Assembly: GCA_963812085.1 (NCBI GenBank)
Contig: CAWETL010000009.1
Span: 248,001 to 312,000 of the forward strand
Direction of reading: 5' to 3'
Length of the DNA stretch: 64,000 nucleotides
Source of the DNA: SPDF01 sp963812085
GTDB lineage: Bacteria; Gemmatimonadota; Gemmatimonadetes; Gemmatimonadales; GWC2-71-9
The notes under the pieces are model-generated. The model ran no database searches and was not told the DNA's origin. It saw nothing but the letters and a program-made list of their open reading frames with translations. Positions within the stretch are counted from its first letter, which is position 1. Each line of letters opens with the position of its first letter. Positions 8,315 to 16,642 of the stretch are shown here, piece by piece. The translations under genes were made by a program, and so were the position numbers.

Positions 8315-9066
8315 CCACGCCATTCGACCGACCCGACGGCGGACCCCTGAGGAGGATCAACGATTTGTTGACCCGAACCGATCACCAGATCGAACGCAAC
8401 TCCCCGACGCCCCGGTTGTTCCTCCGGGGTGGCGTGATGCTTGGCGCGGCCGTGCTGGTCAGCGCGCTCGCAGGCTGGCCGCGTCGCGCCGACGCCGTGG
8501 ACACGCCGCCCTCTCCGACCTGGGAGTTCGTGTCGCGGGAAATCCGCGACATGACCGGGCGCCTCGGCGCCGCGCAGGGCGAAGTGGACCTGCTCAAGAT
8601 CCAGCTGCAGCGCGCCAACGAGATCCAGGCGTACTCGGCACGCTACCGGATTCCGGCCGACCTCAGCGCCGCGATCTACGATATCGCGCTCAGCGAGCGC
8701 ATCCAGCCCGCGTTGGCCTTCCGCCTGGTGCAGGTGGAAAGCGAGTTCAGGCAGCGCGCACGGAGCGAGAAGGACGCCATCGGCCTCACCCAGCTCCGGC
8801 TGGCCACGGCCCGCTTCTATGCGCCGGGCATCACGGCCAGGGAACTCGAGCAGCGCGACGTGAACCTGCGGATCGGGTTCCATTTCCTGCGGGACCTGCT
8901 GAACCAGTTCGACAACAACATCGATTACGCCCTGCTGGCGTACAATCGCGGCCCGACCACCGTGGCCAACATCCTGGCGCAGGGCGGGAACCCCGCCAAC
9001 GGGTACGCGCGGAAGGTCCTGGGCGGCGACCCGCGGGCCTCCCAGCTGACGGTCAGCGTGGACTGA
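8311..9066 (+). CDS. Membrane-anchored lytic transglycosylase (SLT domain)
   Basis: The product should cleave peptidoglycan glycan strands. The 251 residues start with a hydrophilic stretch and a single hydrophobic helix (VMLGAAVLVSALAGW, about residues 45-60), suggesting an inner-membrane anchor. A probable coiled-coil linker (ReiRDMTGRLGAAQGEVDLL region) leads to the SLT fold. The sequence LVQVESEF carries the catalytic glutamate, followed by DAIGLTQL (the GLMQ-like motif) and ALLAYNRGP (the AYN motif). The ATG overlaps the moaC stop by four bases. The 3' end overlaps the convergent ctaA gene by 14 bp, and a hairpin inside ctaA probably terminates its transcript. Confidence 0.85.
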   Translation: MTTPFDRPDGGPLRRINDLLTRTDHQIERNSPTPRLFLRGGVMLGAAVLVSALAGWPRRADAVDTPPSPTWEFVSREIRDMTGRLGAAQGEVDLLKIQLQRANEIQAYSARYRIPADLSAAIYDIALSERIQPALAFRLVQVESEFRQRARSEKDAIGLTQLRLATARFYAPGITARELEQRDVNLRIGFHFLRDLLNQFDNNIDYALLAYNRGPTTVANILAQGGNPANGYARKVLGGDPRASQLTVSVD

Positions 9067-10168
9067 TCGGCTCCAGGGTGGTTCGTTCGACGACGGCCGG
9101 CGCAACGCGCCGGCCGTTCGTCGTTGTGGCGCAGTGCAGGAGCAGCAGGGCCGTCGTCAGGACGAGGACGGCGCAGAGCTGGTGGAGCGAGGCCGCGGGG
9201 ACCGGCACGTGGAGCAGGAGCGTCGTGATCCCGAGGCTCACCTGCAGCAACGCCACCGCGGGGAGCAGGGCGAGGGTCCGGCGGCCGGCGACGGAGAGGG
9301 CCTGGCGGCGGCCCAGCCGCCAGAGGACGACGGACAGCAGGGCGACCGACAACCCGAGCAGCCGGTGATGGAACTGGACCGCCGCGACGTTTTCGAAGGC
9401 GTTGCGGTACCAGGGCGTGATGGCCGCGTAGCCCAGCGGGACCACCCGGCCGCCCATCAGCGGAAAGGTGTTCCACGCCCGGCCCGCGTCGAGCCCGGCG
9501 ACGAAGGCTCCCGACACGATGGTCAGGTACACGAAGGCGACGAAGCCGCCGAGGAGGTTCCGGAAGCGCCCCGCGGGCATCGCGCGGGCATCCCCTTCGC
9601 CGCGGGGGCCCGCGCCGAATCCGAGCAATCCTGCCGCCGTCCAGACCGCGAGGACGTAGACCAGCAGCGCCAGCGCGAGGTGGGCGGCGAGGCGGTATTG
9701 GCTCACCGATGTCCGCACGCTGAGTCCGCTCCGGACCATGTACCAGCCCATGGCGCCCTGCAGCCCCGTCAGGACGAGGATCGCGCCCAGCCGGCGGGCC
9801 AGCGGGCCGTCGACCTCCCGGCGCCAGAGGAACACGAGGAACGGGAGGGCGAACGCCAGTCCGACCAGGCGCGCCCAGAGCCGGTGCGTGAATTCCCAGA
9901 GGTAGATCGTCTGGAACTCGCGGAGCGACATTCCCCGCTTCAGTTGCTGGTACTCGGGGATCTGCTGGTACCGCGCGAACTCCGCCTCCCACGCCGTCCG
10001 GTCGAGCGGCGGGATCACGCCGGTGACCGGTTTCCATTCCGTGATCGAGAGCCCGGACTCCGTGAGCCGGGTGGCGCCGCCGATGACGACCAGCAGCAGG
10101 ACCATTCCCGCCCACAGGGCGAGCCAGAGGCCCACGCGACGGCGGGACGCGCTCGACATCGTCTCCAT
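9053..10168 (-). CDS. ctaA: Heme A synthase (COX15/CtaA family)
   Basis: CtaA oxidises heme O to heme A for aa3-type cytochrome oxidases in the inner membrane, which implies aerobic respiration. The 371 residues contain eight predicted membrane helices. The four conserved histidine sites are visible: EFTHRLWARLVG, YRLAAHLALAL, FHHRLLG and LHQLCA. The N-terminal GGATRLTESGLSITEWKPV is the alphaproteobacterial/mitochondrial-type COX15 signature. GAGGAA lies nine bases before the chosen ATG. No ctaB or oxidase subunit gene is nearby. Confidence 0.94.
   Translation of the reverse strand: METMSSASRRRVGLWLALWAGMVLLLVVIGGATRLTESGLSITEWKPVTGVIPPLDRTAWEAEFARYQQIPEYQQLKRGMSLREFQTIYLWEFTHRLWARLVGLAFALPFLVFLWRREVDGPLARRLGAILVLTGLQGAMGWYMVRSGLSVRTSVSQYRLAAHLALALLVYVLAVWTAAGLLGFGAGPRGEGDARAMPAGRFRNLLGGFVAFVYLTIVSGAFVAGLDAGRAWNTFPLMGGRVVPLGYAAITPWYRNAFENVAAVQFHHRLLGLSVALLSVVLWRLGRRQALSVAGRRTLALLPAVALLQVSLGITTLLLHVPVPAASLHQLCAVLVLTTALLLLHCATTTNGRRVAPAVVERTTLEPISPR
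9093..9117 (+). terminator. Hairpin terminator embedded in the 3' end of ctaA
   Basis: A perfect 11-bp stem (ACGGCCGGCGC and GCGCCGGCCGT) with an AAC loop starts 27 bases after the transglycosylase stop and is followed by TCGTCGTTGTGG. It lies inside the coding sequence of the convergent ctaA gene. Confidence 0.6.
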
Positions 10169-10236
10169 GGACAGCTGTTCCTCTTCGTGGCAGGATCGGC
10201 GGGGAATCTAATCGACCAAGGTGCCCGGAACGCTCG

Positions 10237-10262
10237 ACGGCCGGGGCGCCTGCCCCGGCCGT
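10237..10262 (-). terminator. Intrinsic terminator after the MltD-like gene
   Basis: A perfect 10-bp inverted repeat (ACGGCCGGGG and CCCCGGCCGT) with a six-base loop lies 26 bases beyond the transglycosylase stop on the minus strand. A T-run is not obvious. Confidence 0.6.
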
Positions 10263-10287
10263 TCGTCCATCCTGTCCTTCCGCCCGC

Positions 10288-11868
10288 TCAGGCGCGCTTG
10301 CCCGAACTCCGCAGCTTGAGGTGCTGGCCCACGACCACCTTGTCGCCCTTGAGGCCGTTGAGCTGCTTGAGCGAGGTCGTGGTGGTGCCGTGGCGCTCGG
10401 CGATCGAGGAGAGCGTGTCGCCCTTGCGGACGGTGTAGGTCTGGCCCGAGCGCGACGGGGCGCGCGCAGCGTCCTGCGTCGCCGCGATCGAGGCGCGCAT
10501 CTCGGGCGTGTACCCGTTCGTGGGGATCACCAGCCGCTGTCCGACCCGGAGCATCCCCGACTTCGGGATCCTGGGGTTCGCGCCCCGCACGTCCTGGGTG
10601 GTGACGTGGTATTTCTTGGCCACGCCGGACAGGGTTTCTCCGCTCCTCACCACGTGCGTCCGGTAGGAAATCCGCTCCGACGCCGGAAGCGCCGCGTAGG
10701 CCACCGTGGTCCGCTCGCCCGCGCCCTGGGGCACCCGGACCACGGCGCGTGTGCCGGGAGGCGTCACCATCCGGATGTACTGCGGATTGAGCTCCCGGAT
10801 TTCGGCGAAGGTCGCGCCCGAGAGCCGGGCGATCACGTCGAGCCCGGTCTGGCCGGGGACGACGAGGGAATCGTAGGCGAACGGCGGCACGGCGGGGGGC
10901 GGCGTGAAGCCGTACTTGGCCGGCTCCTTCGCGATGAGGGCGGCCGCGATGAGCTTGGGGACGTAGTCCTTGGTTTCCCGCCGAATGGACTTGGTGTCGT
11001 AGAGGCGGAAGAACTCGCCGTCGTTGTTGGCCTCGTCCGTGGTGTCGGACTCGGACACGGCTTCGTCGGGGAGGCGTCGCAGGCCGCGGGACACCTTGCC
11101 GGCGCCGGCGTTGTACGCGGCGGCCGCGAGGTAGATCGAGCCGAACCGCTCCTGCAGGTCGTTGAGGTGGCGCGCGGCCGCCGCCGTGGACTTGACCGGG
11201 TCGCGCCGTTCGTCCACATACGAATTGACCTGCAGGCCGTACATCCGCCCCGTGCCCTTCATGAACTGCCACATCCCGGCCGCCCGCGCCCGGCTGACGG
11301 CAGAATTGGAGTACCCGCTCTCGATCAGCGCCAGGTAGACCATGTCCGCCGGCACGTTGTTGGCCTGCAGCTGCTCCCGGATCATCGGCTCGTACTTCGG
11401 CAGGCGGCCGAGCCAGATGGCCATCCGCTCACGGCCGGGGCCCTGGAAGAAGTCGAGGTAGTACTGGACCCGCTCATGGGAAGCGTACGTCGCCACATCG
11501 ATGTCCCACGACGCCGCCACATCGAGATCGTTGGCCCCGCCGCCATGCGTCGGCTCCGCCGGCCCGGCGGTGTCCGGGCGCGCGCCCGCGAGCGCCTCGA
11601 GGGCGGCCGCGTCGGCGGCGCTGTCCTTGGCGGCCAGGAGCCGGGCCAGGCTGTCCACGTCGATGGCGACCGCGGCCAGCGGCAACTCCGCCAGGCTGGT
11701 GACCGGGACACTCTCCGTCGGGGCGGGCCGCGACGCCGAGTCGTGGGCGGGGGCGCCAGCGATTGCCACGGACGGCGCGGCGCCCGGGGCGGGAGCCACG
11801 GACGGCGACGGCTGGCTGCCACACGCCACCAAGGCGAGGGCGAGGAAGCTCACGACGGAACGCTGCAC
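10288..11868 (-). CDS. MltD-like membrane-bound lytic murein transglycosylase with LysM repeats, lipoprotein
   Basis: The product should be an outer-membrane-tethered peptidoglycan hydrolase. The GTG at 11868 (526 residues) is preferred because the upstream in-frame stretch is not signal-like; from here MQRSVVSFLALALVAC gives a good lipobox. A Pro/Ala-rich linker follows to about residue 140. The SLT domain then shows ALIESGYS with the catalytic Glu, AAGMWQFM and YLAAAAYNAGAG. The C-terminus has a LysM-like module (VVPGQTGLDVIARLSG) and two clear LysM repeats (HVVRSGETLSGVAKKYHV and YTVRKGDTLSSIAERHG) for glycan binding. This is the MltD architecture. It appears to be transcribed alone. Confidence 0.88.
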   Translation of the reverse strand: MQRSVVSFLALALVACGSQPSPSVAPAPGAAPSVAIAGAPAHDSASRPAPTESVPVTSLAELPLAAVAIDVDSLARLLAAKDSAADAAALEALAGARPDTAGPAEPTHGGGANDLDVAASWDIDVATYASHERVQYYLDFFQGPGRERMAIWLGRLPKYEPMIREQLQANNVPADMVYLALIESGYSNSAVSRARAAGMWQFMKGTGRMYGLQVNSYVDERRDPVKSTAAAARHLNDLQERFGSIYLAAAAYNAGAGKVSRGLRRLPDEAVSESDTTDEANNDGEFFRLYDTKSIRRETKDYVPKLIAAALIAKEPAKYGFTPPPAVPPFAYDSLVVPGQTGLDVIARLSGATFAEIRELNPQYIRMVTPPGTRAVVRVPQGAGERTTVAYAALPASERISYRTHVVRSGETLSGVAKKYHVTTQDVRGANPRIPKSGMLRVGQRLVIPTNGYTPEMRASIAATQDAARAPSRSGQTYTVRKGDTLSSIAERHGTTTTSLKQLNGLKGDKVVVGQHLKLRSSGKRA

Positions 11869-12148
11869 TCGATATCGCTCCCTGAATGGCGGAGAACAGT
11901 CCGCCACCCGACGGGGGGAAGATCTCATTTTGGAACACGGTGTACTTCGGTCTACCGGGGCCAAACCTATGCCAGCGGCACGGCAGCGACAACCATTCTA
12001 TGTAACACGTTGATTAACAATGCTTTATGGTGTGACAACCTGGCGATTTTCGGCCCCCGGAGCGACCAGGTGTCGTGCAGGGAGCCCCGGTCGACGCAAC
12101 CGAACTGCGGGAGTAGGATGCCCGGGGGAGGGCCGGGGTCGCTGGCCG

Positions 12149-12559
12149 TCAGTCGACGAAGTAGCGGTTGCCGAGCAGGCGGTTCGTGGCGTTGAGGACA
12201 GCGAGGGCCGCTGCACGGGTGGCGTCTTCCTCGGTCAGGACCGAGCCGACCACCCGGCGGGGGACCCCTTCCCCGCGCGTGGAGAGGGAGACGATCACCA
12301 CGGTGGCATCGAACGCCCGGATGGCCTTCACGCCCAGGAACTCGAAGCTGAGCGCGCCTTGTACCGACTGGGTGAGGGCGGAGATACACGCCTGCGCCGC
12401 GCAGCGCAGTTCCCCCGCCTGCGAGGAGAGGCCCTCGGCCGCCCCAGCGAAGCGCGTGCCTCCCGGTCCGGTGAGCAGCACCTCCGCGCTGCATCGCCCG
12501 CTGGGCAGGCGCTCGAGGCGGAACTCGGCGAACTTGAGGCGCGGATGGGTGTCGGGCAT
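12149..12559 (-). CDS. Conserved-looking protein of unknown function
   Basis: I do not recognise this 136-residue protein. An AAGAGAG lies just upstream of the ATG. It is soluble, without a signal peptide or membrane helix. The pattern (alternating hydrophobic stretches such as FDATVVIVSLSTRGEG, then a C-terminal amphipathic helix rich in alanine, TEEDATRAAALAVLNATNRLLG) resembles a small alpha/beta domain, loosely like the regulatory dimer domains of LeuA-type enzymes. That resemblance is only an impression. It is divergent from the beta-lactamase-like gene, with 44 bases between the starts. Confidence 0.65.
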   Translation of the reverse strand: MPDTHPRLKFAEFRLERLPSGRCSAEVLLTGPGGTRFAGAAEGLSSQAGELRCAAQACISALTQSVQGALSFEFLGVKAIRAFDATVVIVSLSTRGEGVPRRVVGSVLTEEDATRAAALAVLNATNRLLGNRYFVD

Positions 12560-12603
12560 GAGCTCTCTTGAGCGTGGGACCGCCGGGTGGTAACCTCCCC
12601 GGC

Positions 12604-13494
12604 ATGAAAAGACTCATCCTGCTCGCGGCACTCGCCTTGGTGCACGCCGTCCCGGCCTCGGCGCAAATTTCCGACGCGCTCCGCCGGCAGCTGGAGGCCG
12701 ATGCGCCGCCCCCGGACACCGAGGTGGGGATGGCGCTCCTCGACCTCGGCACCGGCGACTCGCTCTGGATCAACGCCGCCTGGCGCGTCCACGCCGCCAG
12801 CACCATGAAGGTCCCGGTGCTGATCGAGCTGGCCCGCCGGGTCGACGCCGGCCGATACGGCTGGGACTGGCCGGTGCTGGTCCACAACGAGTTTCGGTCG
12901 ATCGTGGACAGCTCGTCCTACCGGCTGAATCCTGCCGACGACTCCGACTCCACCCTCTACGCGCGGGAGGGCGACAGCCTCTCGGCCCGGGACCTCGCCT
13001 GGCTGATGATCACGCGGAGCAGCAACCTCGCCACGAACCTGCTGGTCGCGCAGCTCGGGGCGCCCGCGATCCAGGCGACGGCGCGCTCCCTCGGCGCCGA
13101 TTCCATCGTGGTGCTCCGCGGCGTGGAAGACCAGAAGGCGTACGATCGCGGGCTCAACAACACCACCACCGCGCGCGACCTGGCGGTCCTGCTCGCCGCC
13201 ATCGCCCGGGGCCGCGCGGCCACGGACTCCTCGACCGCCCTCATGCTGGACATCCTGAGCCACCAGCACTTCCGCGACGGCATCCCGGCGGGTGTCCCGG
13301 CGGGAACGCGGGTGGCCAGCAAGACCGGCAACCTCACCGCGATCAACCACGACGCCGCGGTGGTGTTTCCCCCCGGCCGCCCGCCCTACGTGCTGGTGAT
13401 CCTCACCAAGGGGTTCCCCGACCAGCCCTCGGCGGAGCGCTACATGGCCGGCGCCTCCCGCATCGCCTGGCAGGGGCTCGTCGCCGGCCGCTAG
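12604..13494 (+). CDS. Class A beta-lactamase-like serine hydrolase, exported
   Basis: The 296-residue protein has a Sec signal (MKRLILLAALALVHAVPASA) and a penicillin-recognising fold. The SxxK motif is S66-T-M-K69, the SDN-equivalent is S139-S-N141 and the KTG motif is K240-T-G242. The omega-loop position that holds the deacylating Glu166 in class A enzymes appears here as Asp181 (DRGLN instead of ExxLN). So it may be a poor beta-lactamase, a D-Ala-D-Ala peptidase-like enzyme or a binding protein. Resistance should not be assumed. Its stop codon CTAG is shared with the stop of the convergent small gene. Confidence 0.83.
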   Translation: MKRLILLAALALVHAVPASAQISDALRRQLEADAPPPDTEVGMALLDLGTGDSLWINAAWRVHAASTMKVPVLIELARRVDAGRYGWDWPVLVHNEFRSIVDSSSYRLNPADDSDSTLYAREGDSLSARDLAWLMITRSSNLATNLLVAQLGAPAIQATARSLGADSIVVLRGVEDQKAYDRGLNNTTTARDLAVLLAAIARGRAATDSSTALMLDILSHQHFRDGIPAGVPAGTRVASKTGNLTAINHDAAVVFPPGRPPYVLVILTKGFPDQPSAERYMAGASRIAWQGLVAGR

Positions 13495-13739
13495 CTGGCG
13501 TCGAACCGCACCTCGAGCTGCCGGCCCGGTTCCACCGGCTGGCGCACGACGTCCACCTCGAGCCGGGGCCGCCCGGCCTCGTCCATTTCCACCGTCAGCA
13601 CCATCATCTGGCCGTCCTCCGTCTCCAGCCGGAGTTGCCGGAGGTCCGAGCGCATGACGGCATCCGTGATCGCCCGGCCGCGGAGACCGGCGAGCGCCTC
13701 GGCGATCCGCCGAAGATCCTGAAACGACACCTGCGACAT
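13491..13739 (-). CDS. Small protein of unknown function (82 aa)
   Basis: No family is recognised. The protein is charged and soluble, with an N-terminal helix (DLRRIAEALAGLRGRAI) and a beta-rich C-terminal half (LRLETEDGQMMVLTVEMDE). It lies 13 bases downstream of another small gene on the same strand and its codon use matches the neighbours. The palindromic CTAG provides stops for both this gene and the convergent hydrolase gene. Confidence 0.55.
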   Translation of the reverse strand: MSQVSFQDLRRIAEALAGLRGRAITDAVMRSDLRQLRLETEDGQMMVLTVEMDEAGRPRLEVDVVRQPVEPGRQLEVRFDAS

Positions 13740-13752
13740 GGGGACGCCCCGC

Positions 13753-13992
13753 TCAGCCGAGATGGTCGGAAAGGATGGCCGCCAGCCGGTCGGCGGGGAT
13801 GCGGTCGGCCTGGGAATAGAGGGCCGAGCGCGACGTCGACTCGAGCGGGTAGATCGCCCAGAACGAGCGCGCCTCGGGCCCTGCGGCGCGAAAGGAGAGC
13901 ACGAGCCGCCAGTACGCGGCGTTCGCCGTGCGCTCTGCGGCCATCGAGACGTTCCACGTGGTGTCGCCGTGTTCGACGACGCGCCAGGACAT
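13753..13992 (-). CDS. Small protein of unknown function (79 aa)
   Basis: The ATG at 13992 is preferred to a TTG further upstream because GGAG precedes it closely. The sequence is a compact alpha/beta-looking domain with several aromatics (NAAYWRLVLSF, SFWAIYPLES) and ends in a helix (IPADRLAAILSDHL). It probably forms a two-gene unit with the next small gene, downstream of ilvE. Function unknown. Confidence 0.5.
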   Translation of the reverse strand: MSWRVVEHGDTTWNVSMAAERTANAAYWRLVLSFRAAGPEARSFWAIYPLESTSRSALYSQADRIPADRLAAILSDHLG

Positions 13993-14059
13993 GCGGACTC
14001 CGAAGGAGGGCTCCCGGCGAATATGCGGCCCGCCGGAGAGGGAGGTCAAGGGCGGCGTG

Positions 14060-14914
14060 TCAGCCGCGGGTGAGCGCCCGGAACCGGTCCATCAGCGCAC
14101 GGGTCACCGACCCGACCGGTCCGGCCCCGATCTGGCGCCCGTCGAGCGACCGGATGGGCGCGATCTCCGCCGCCGTGCCGGTGAGAAACGCCTCGTCGGC
14201 CGTGTAGACGTCGTAGCGGCTGAGCGGCTCCTCGCGGGCCGGAATCCCCGCCTCGCCGGCGATCTCCAGCACCAGGTCGCGGGTGACGCCCCGCAGGAGG
14301 CCCGTCCAGGCGGGCGGCGTGGTGAGGACGCCGCGCTTGACGATGAACACGTTCATGCCCGACGCCTCGGCCACGTATCCGCCGCGGTCGAGCATCAGGA
14401 CTTCGTCCATCTGGGCGTGGATGCCCTCGAGCTTGGCCATGATGTGCGGCAGGTAGTTGAGCGACTTCACCCGCGGGGAGAGGGTCTCGCGGTCGGGCAT
14501 CGGCGTCGCCGCGCTGATCACGGCCAGTCCCTTCTCGTACCGCTCCCTGGGCCAGATCTTGATCGTGTCGAAGATGATGAACACCGTCGGCTGGGGGCAG
14601 CTGCGCGGGTCGAGCCCGAGGTCGCCGACACCCCGCGTGACGACGTGCCGGAGGTAGCCCTCCGTGATGCCCGCCCGGGCGATCCCCTCGTCCGTCACGC
14701 GGGCCATCTCGTCCCTGGTCATGGGGACGGTGATCCAGATGGACTGCGCCGAGTCGTAGAGCCGGTCGAGGTGCTCCGCCATCCGGAAACAGCGCCCCCC
14801 GTAGACCCGCATCCCCTCGAAGACGCCGTCGCCGTACAGCAGCCCGTGGTCATACACCGAGATCGTGGCGGAATCGCGATCGTGCCACTGTCCGTTGATC
14901 CAGATCAGGCTCAT
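14060..14914 (-). CDS. ilvE: Branched-chain amino acid aminotransferase (class IV PLP enzyme)
   Basis: This 284-residue class IV aminotransferase would interconvert Val, Leu and Ile with their 2-oxo acids using glutamate. The PLP lysine is K150 in RVKSLNYLPH. Other family features are DHGLLYGDGVFEGMRVY near the N-terminus, VFEGMR, EASGMNVFIV and LTGTAAEIAPI near the C-terminus. The length fits the archaeal/actinobacterial IlvE type. D-amino-acid or aminodeoxychorismate enzymes share the fold, but the N-terminal GDGVFEGMR and C-terminal TAAEI pattern favour IlvE. No valine or leucine synthesis genes are adjacent. Confidence 0.85.
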   Translation of the reverse strand: MSLIWINGQWHDRDSATISVYDHGLLYGDGVFEGMRVYGGRCFRMAEHLDRLYDSAQSIWITVPMTRDEMARVTDEGIARAGITEGYLRHVVTRGVGDLGLDPRSCPQPTVFIIFDTIKIWPRERYEKGLAVISAATPMPDRETLSPRVKSLNYLPHIMAKLEGIHAQMDEVLMLDRGGYVAEASGMNVFIVKRGVLTTPPAWTGLLRGVTRDLVLEIAGEAGIPAREEPLSRYDVYTADEAFLTGTAAEIAPIRSLDGRQIGAGPVGSVTRALMDRFRALTRG

Positions 14915-15010
14915 GGCGGTACCGGAGGTGGTGAGTCGGGCGCGTGGAACGGCCTGACGGTAAGGTAACGCCCGGGGGGCGTCGGGAAAGGTCGGGCGAA
15001 CCGCCGGACC

Positions 15011-16423
15011 TCAGAGCAGCGAATCGGCGAGGCGGGCTGTGTTTTGCGCCACCTTGCGCCAGAGCGGCCGGCGGGCCCACGCCTCGCGGGTCAGCGTGAG
15101 CGACTCCGCGATGTAGCGCTCCTGGATGGCGCGCATCGCCACGACCACCGTCGGGTCGTAGACCAGGAGCGCCACCTCGGCGTTGAGCGCGAACGACCGG
15201 ATGTCCATGTTGACCGAGCCGACGATGGCCAGGTCGTCGTCGATGGTGACGTGCTTGGCGTGGAGAAAGTGCGGACGGTACATGTGGATGCGGACGCCGG
15301 CGCGCAGCAGCTCATCGAAATAGGAGCGCTGGGCGAGGGCCATTACCCACTTGTCCACGGGGTGCGCCACGACCAGGTGGACCTCGACACCGCGGCGGAC
15401 CGCCGTGCGGAGCGCCTGCAGGAACGGCTCATCCGGCACGAAATACGGTGTGGTGATCACGATCCGGCGCGTGGCATGGTGGAACAGGTAGACCAGCAGC
15501 TCCTGGGCGTTCTCTCGCTCGAATCCCGGCCCGCTCGGGAGCACCTGGGCCACCGAGTCGCCTGCCGGCTCGGGGACCGGGAGTTCCTCCGGGCGCCCGG
15601 GGAGATCGCCGGTCTCGAAGTACCAATCCTGGAGGAACACCGCCTGGAGCTGGAGCACGACCGGGCCCGCCACCCGCGCGACGAGTTCCTCGTTGGGGAA
15701 CCCCGGCACGAAGCCGGGGTTCACCAGGTTCTGCGACCCGGTGTATCCGATCCGGCCGTCGATCACGGCCACCTTGCGGTGATTGCGGAGGTCGAACCGC
15801 GCGGCGCCACGCCGGAAGAGGCCCGCCGGCAGCGCCTCGCGGGCGGGGATGCCGGCGGCCGTCAGCCGGGCGAGCAGCGCCTTGAGCCGGAACTTCCGGG
15901 ACCCGACGGCATCCACCAGCACCCGGCACTCGACGCCGCGCGCCTGCGCGCGCTGGAGTGCGGCGACGACGCGCCCGCCGAAATCATCGTCCGCGAAGAT
16001 GTAGTACAGGAGGTGGACGCTTTCGCGCGCGGCGTCGATGTCGGCCCCGAGCCGCGTGATCGCCTCGTCGTAGTCCGGCAGCAGTTCGATCGCGTTCCCG
16101 CCAAGCGCGCGGAAATCGCCGAGGGCGCTCACCAGGGAGGCCACGCTGTCCGGGGGGGCGACCAGCGCGGGGGCGAGCGGGCGCTCGCGCTGGATGTCGC
16201 GGATGAGTTGGGAAATCTTTTGCTGGCGCCGCATGCGCCAGGCGGGAAACTTGATACGCCCGATCGCGGCGTAGAGCAGGAAGCCCGGCCAGGGAAGGAG
16301 GAAGATCAGCAGCAGCCAGGTGCGGGCCGCGGCGGGGCTCCTCCGCTGGGGCACGTAGACCAGCATGACGAAGCGGACCACCCATTCGCTCGCGACGTAC
16401 AGCAGGGGCCAGGAGAGGTGCAT
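15011..16423 (-). CDS. cls: Cardiolipin synthase (phospholipase D superfamily)
   Basis: Cls joins two phosphatidylglycerol molecules, or PG and PE, to make cardiolipin at the inner membrane. The 470 residues start with two hydrophobic segments (residues about 1-60, including a WLLLIFLLPWPGFLLY stretch), followed by two HKD catalytic motifs: NHRKVAVIDGRIGYTGSQN and LHAKHVTIDDDLAIVGSVN. The C-terminus (RSFALNAEVALLVYD) is family-typical. It stands alone, followed by ilvE after 96 bases and preceded by tRNA-Lys. Confidence 0.92.
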   Translation of the reverse strand: MHLSWPLLYVASEWVVRFVMLVYVPQRRSPAAARTWLLLIFLLPWPGFLLYAAIGRIKFPAWRMRRQQKISQLIRDIQRERPLAPALVAPPDSVASLVSALGDFRALGGNAIELLPDYDEAITRLGADIDAARESVHLLYYIFADDDFGGRVVAALQRAQARGVECRVLVDAVGSRKFRLKALLARLTAAGIPAREALPAGLFRRGAARFDLRNHRKVAVIDGRIGYTGSQNLVNPGFVPGFPNEELVARVAGPVVLQLQAVFLQDWYFETGDLPGRPEELPVPEPAGDSVAQVLPSGPGFERENAQELLVYLFHHATRRIVITTPYFVPDEPFLQALRTAVRRGVEVHLVVAHPVDKWVMALAQRSYFDELLRAGVRIHMYRPHFLHAKHVTIDDDLAIVGSVNMDIRSFALNAEVALLVYDPTVVVAMRAIQERYIAESLTLTREAWARRPLWRKVAQNTARLADSLL

Positions 16424-16469
16424 GGCGCCGGGGGTGGGGGGAGCGGGATGCGTCCGTGGGGGGATGACA

Positions 16470-16543
16470 GTGAGGGCGCTGGGTCTCGAACCCAGAACCT
16501 ACGGGTTAAAAGCCCGTTGCTCTACCAGTTGAGCTACGCCCCC
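16470..16543 (-). tRNA. tRNA-Lys (anticodon TTT)
   Basis: The minus strand gives acceptor GGGGGCG against CGCCCTC with one G-U pair, a D-arm (GCTCAACTGGTAGAGC), an anticodon arm ACGGG-CTTTTAA-CCCGT (TTT anticodon) and a T-arm (CTGGGTTCGAGACCCAG). CCA is not encoded. Confidence 0.96.
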
Positions 16544-16642
16544 TGTCCGAGGAAAGCTTGCACCCGGCCGGACGGGATTCAAGGGCTTGCCCCGCCCGGG
16601 CCCCACGCTAGGTTGGCCAGCATCCCGATCCCGGAGCGGCTC

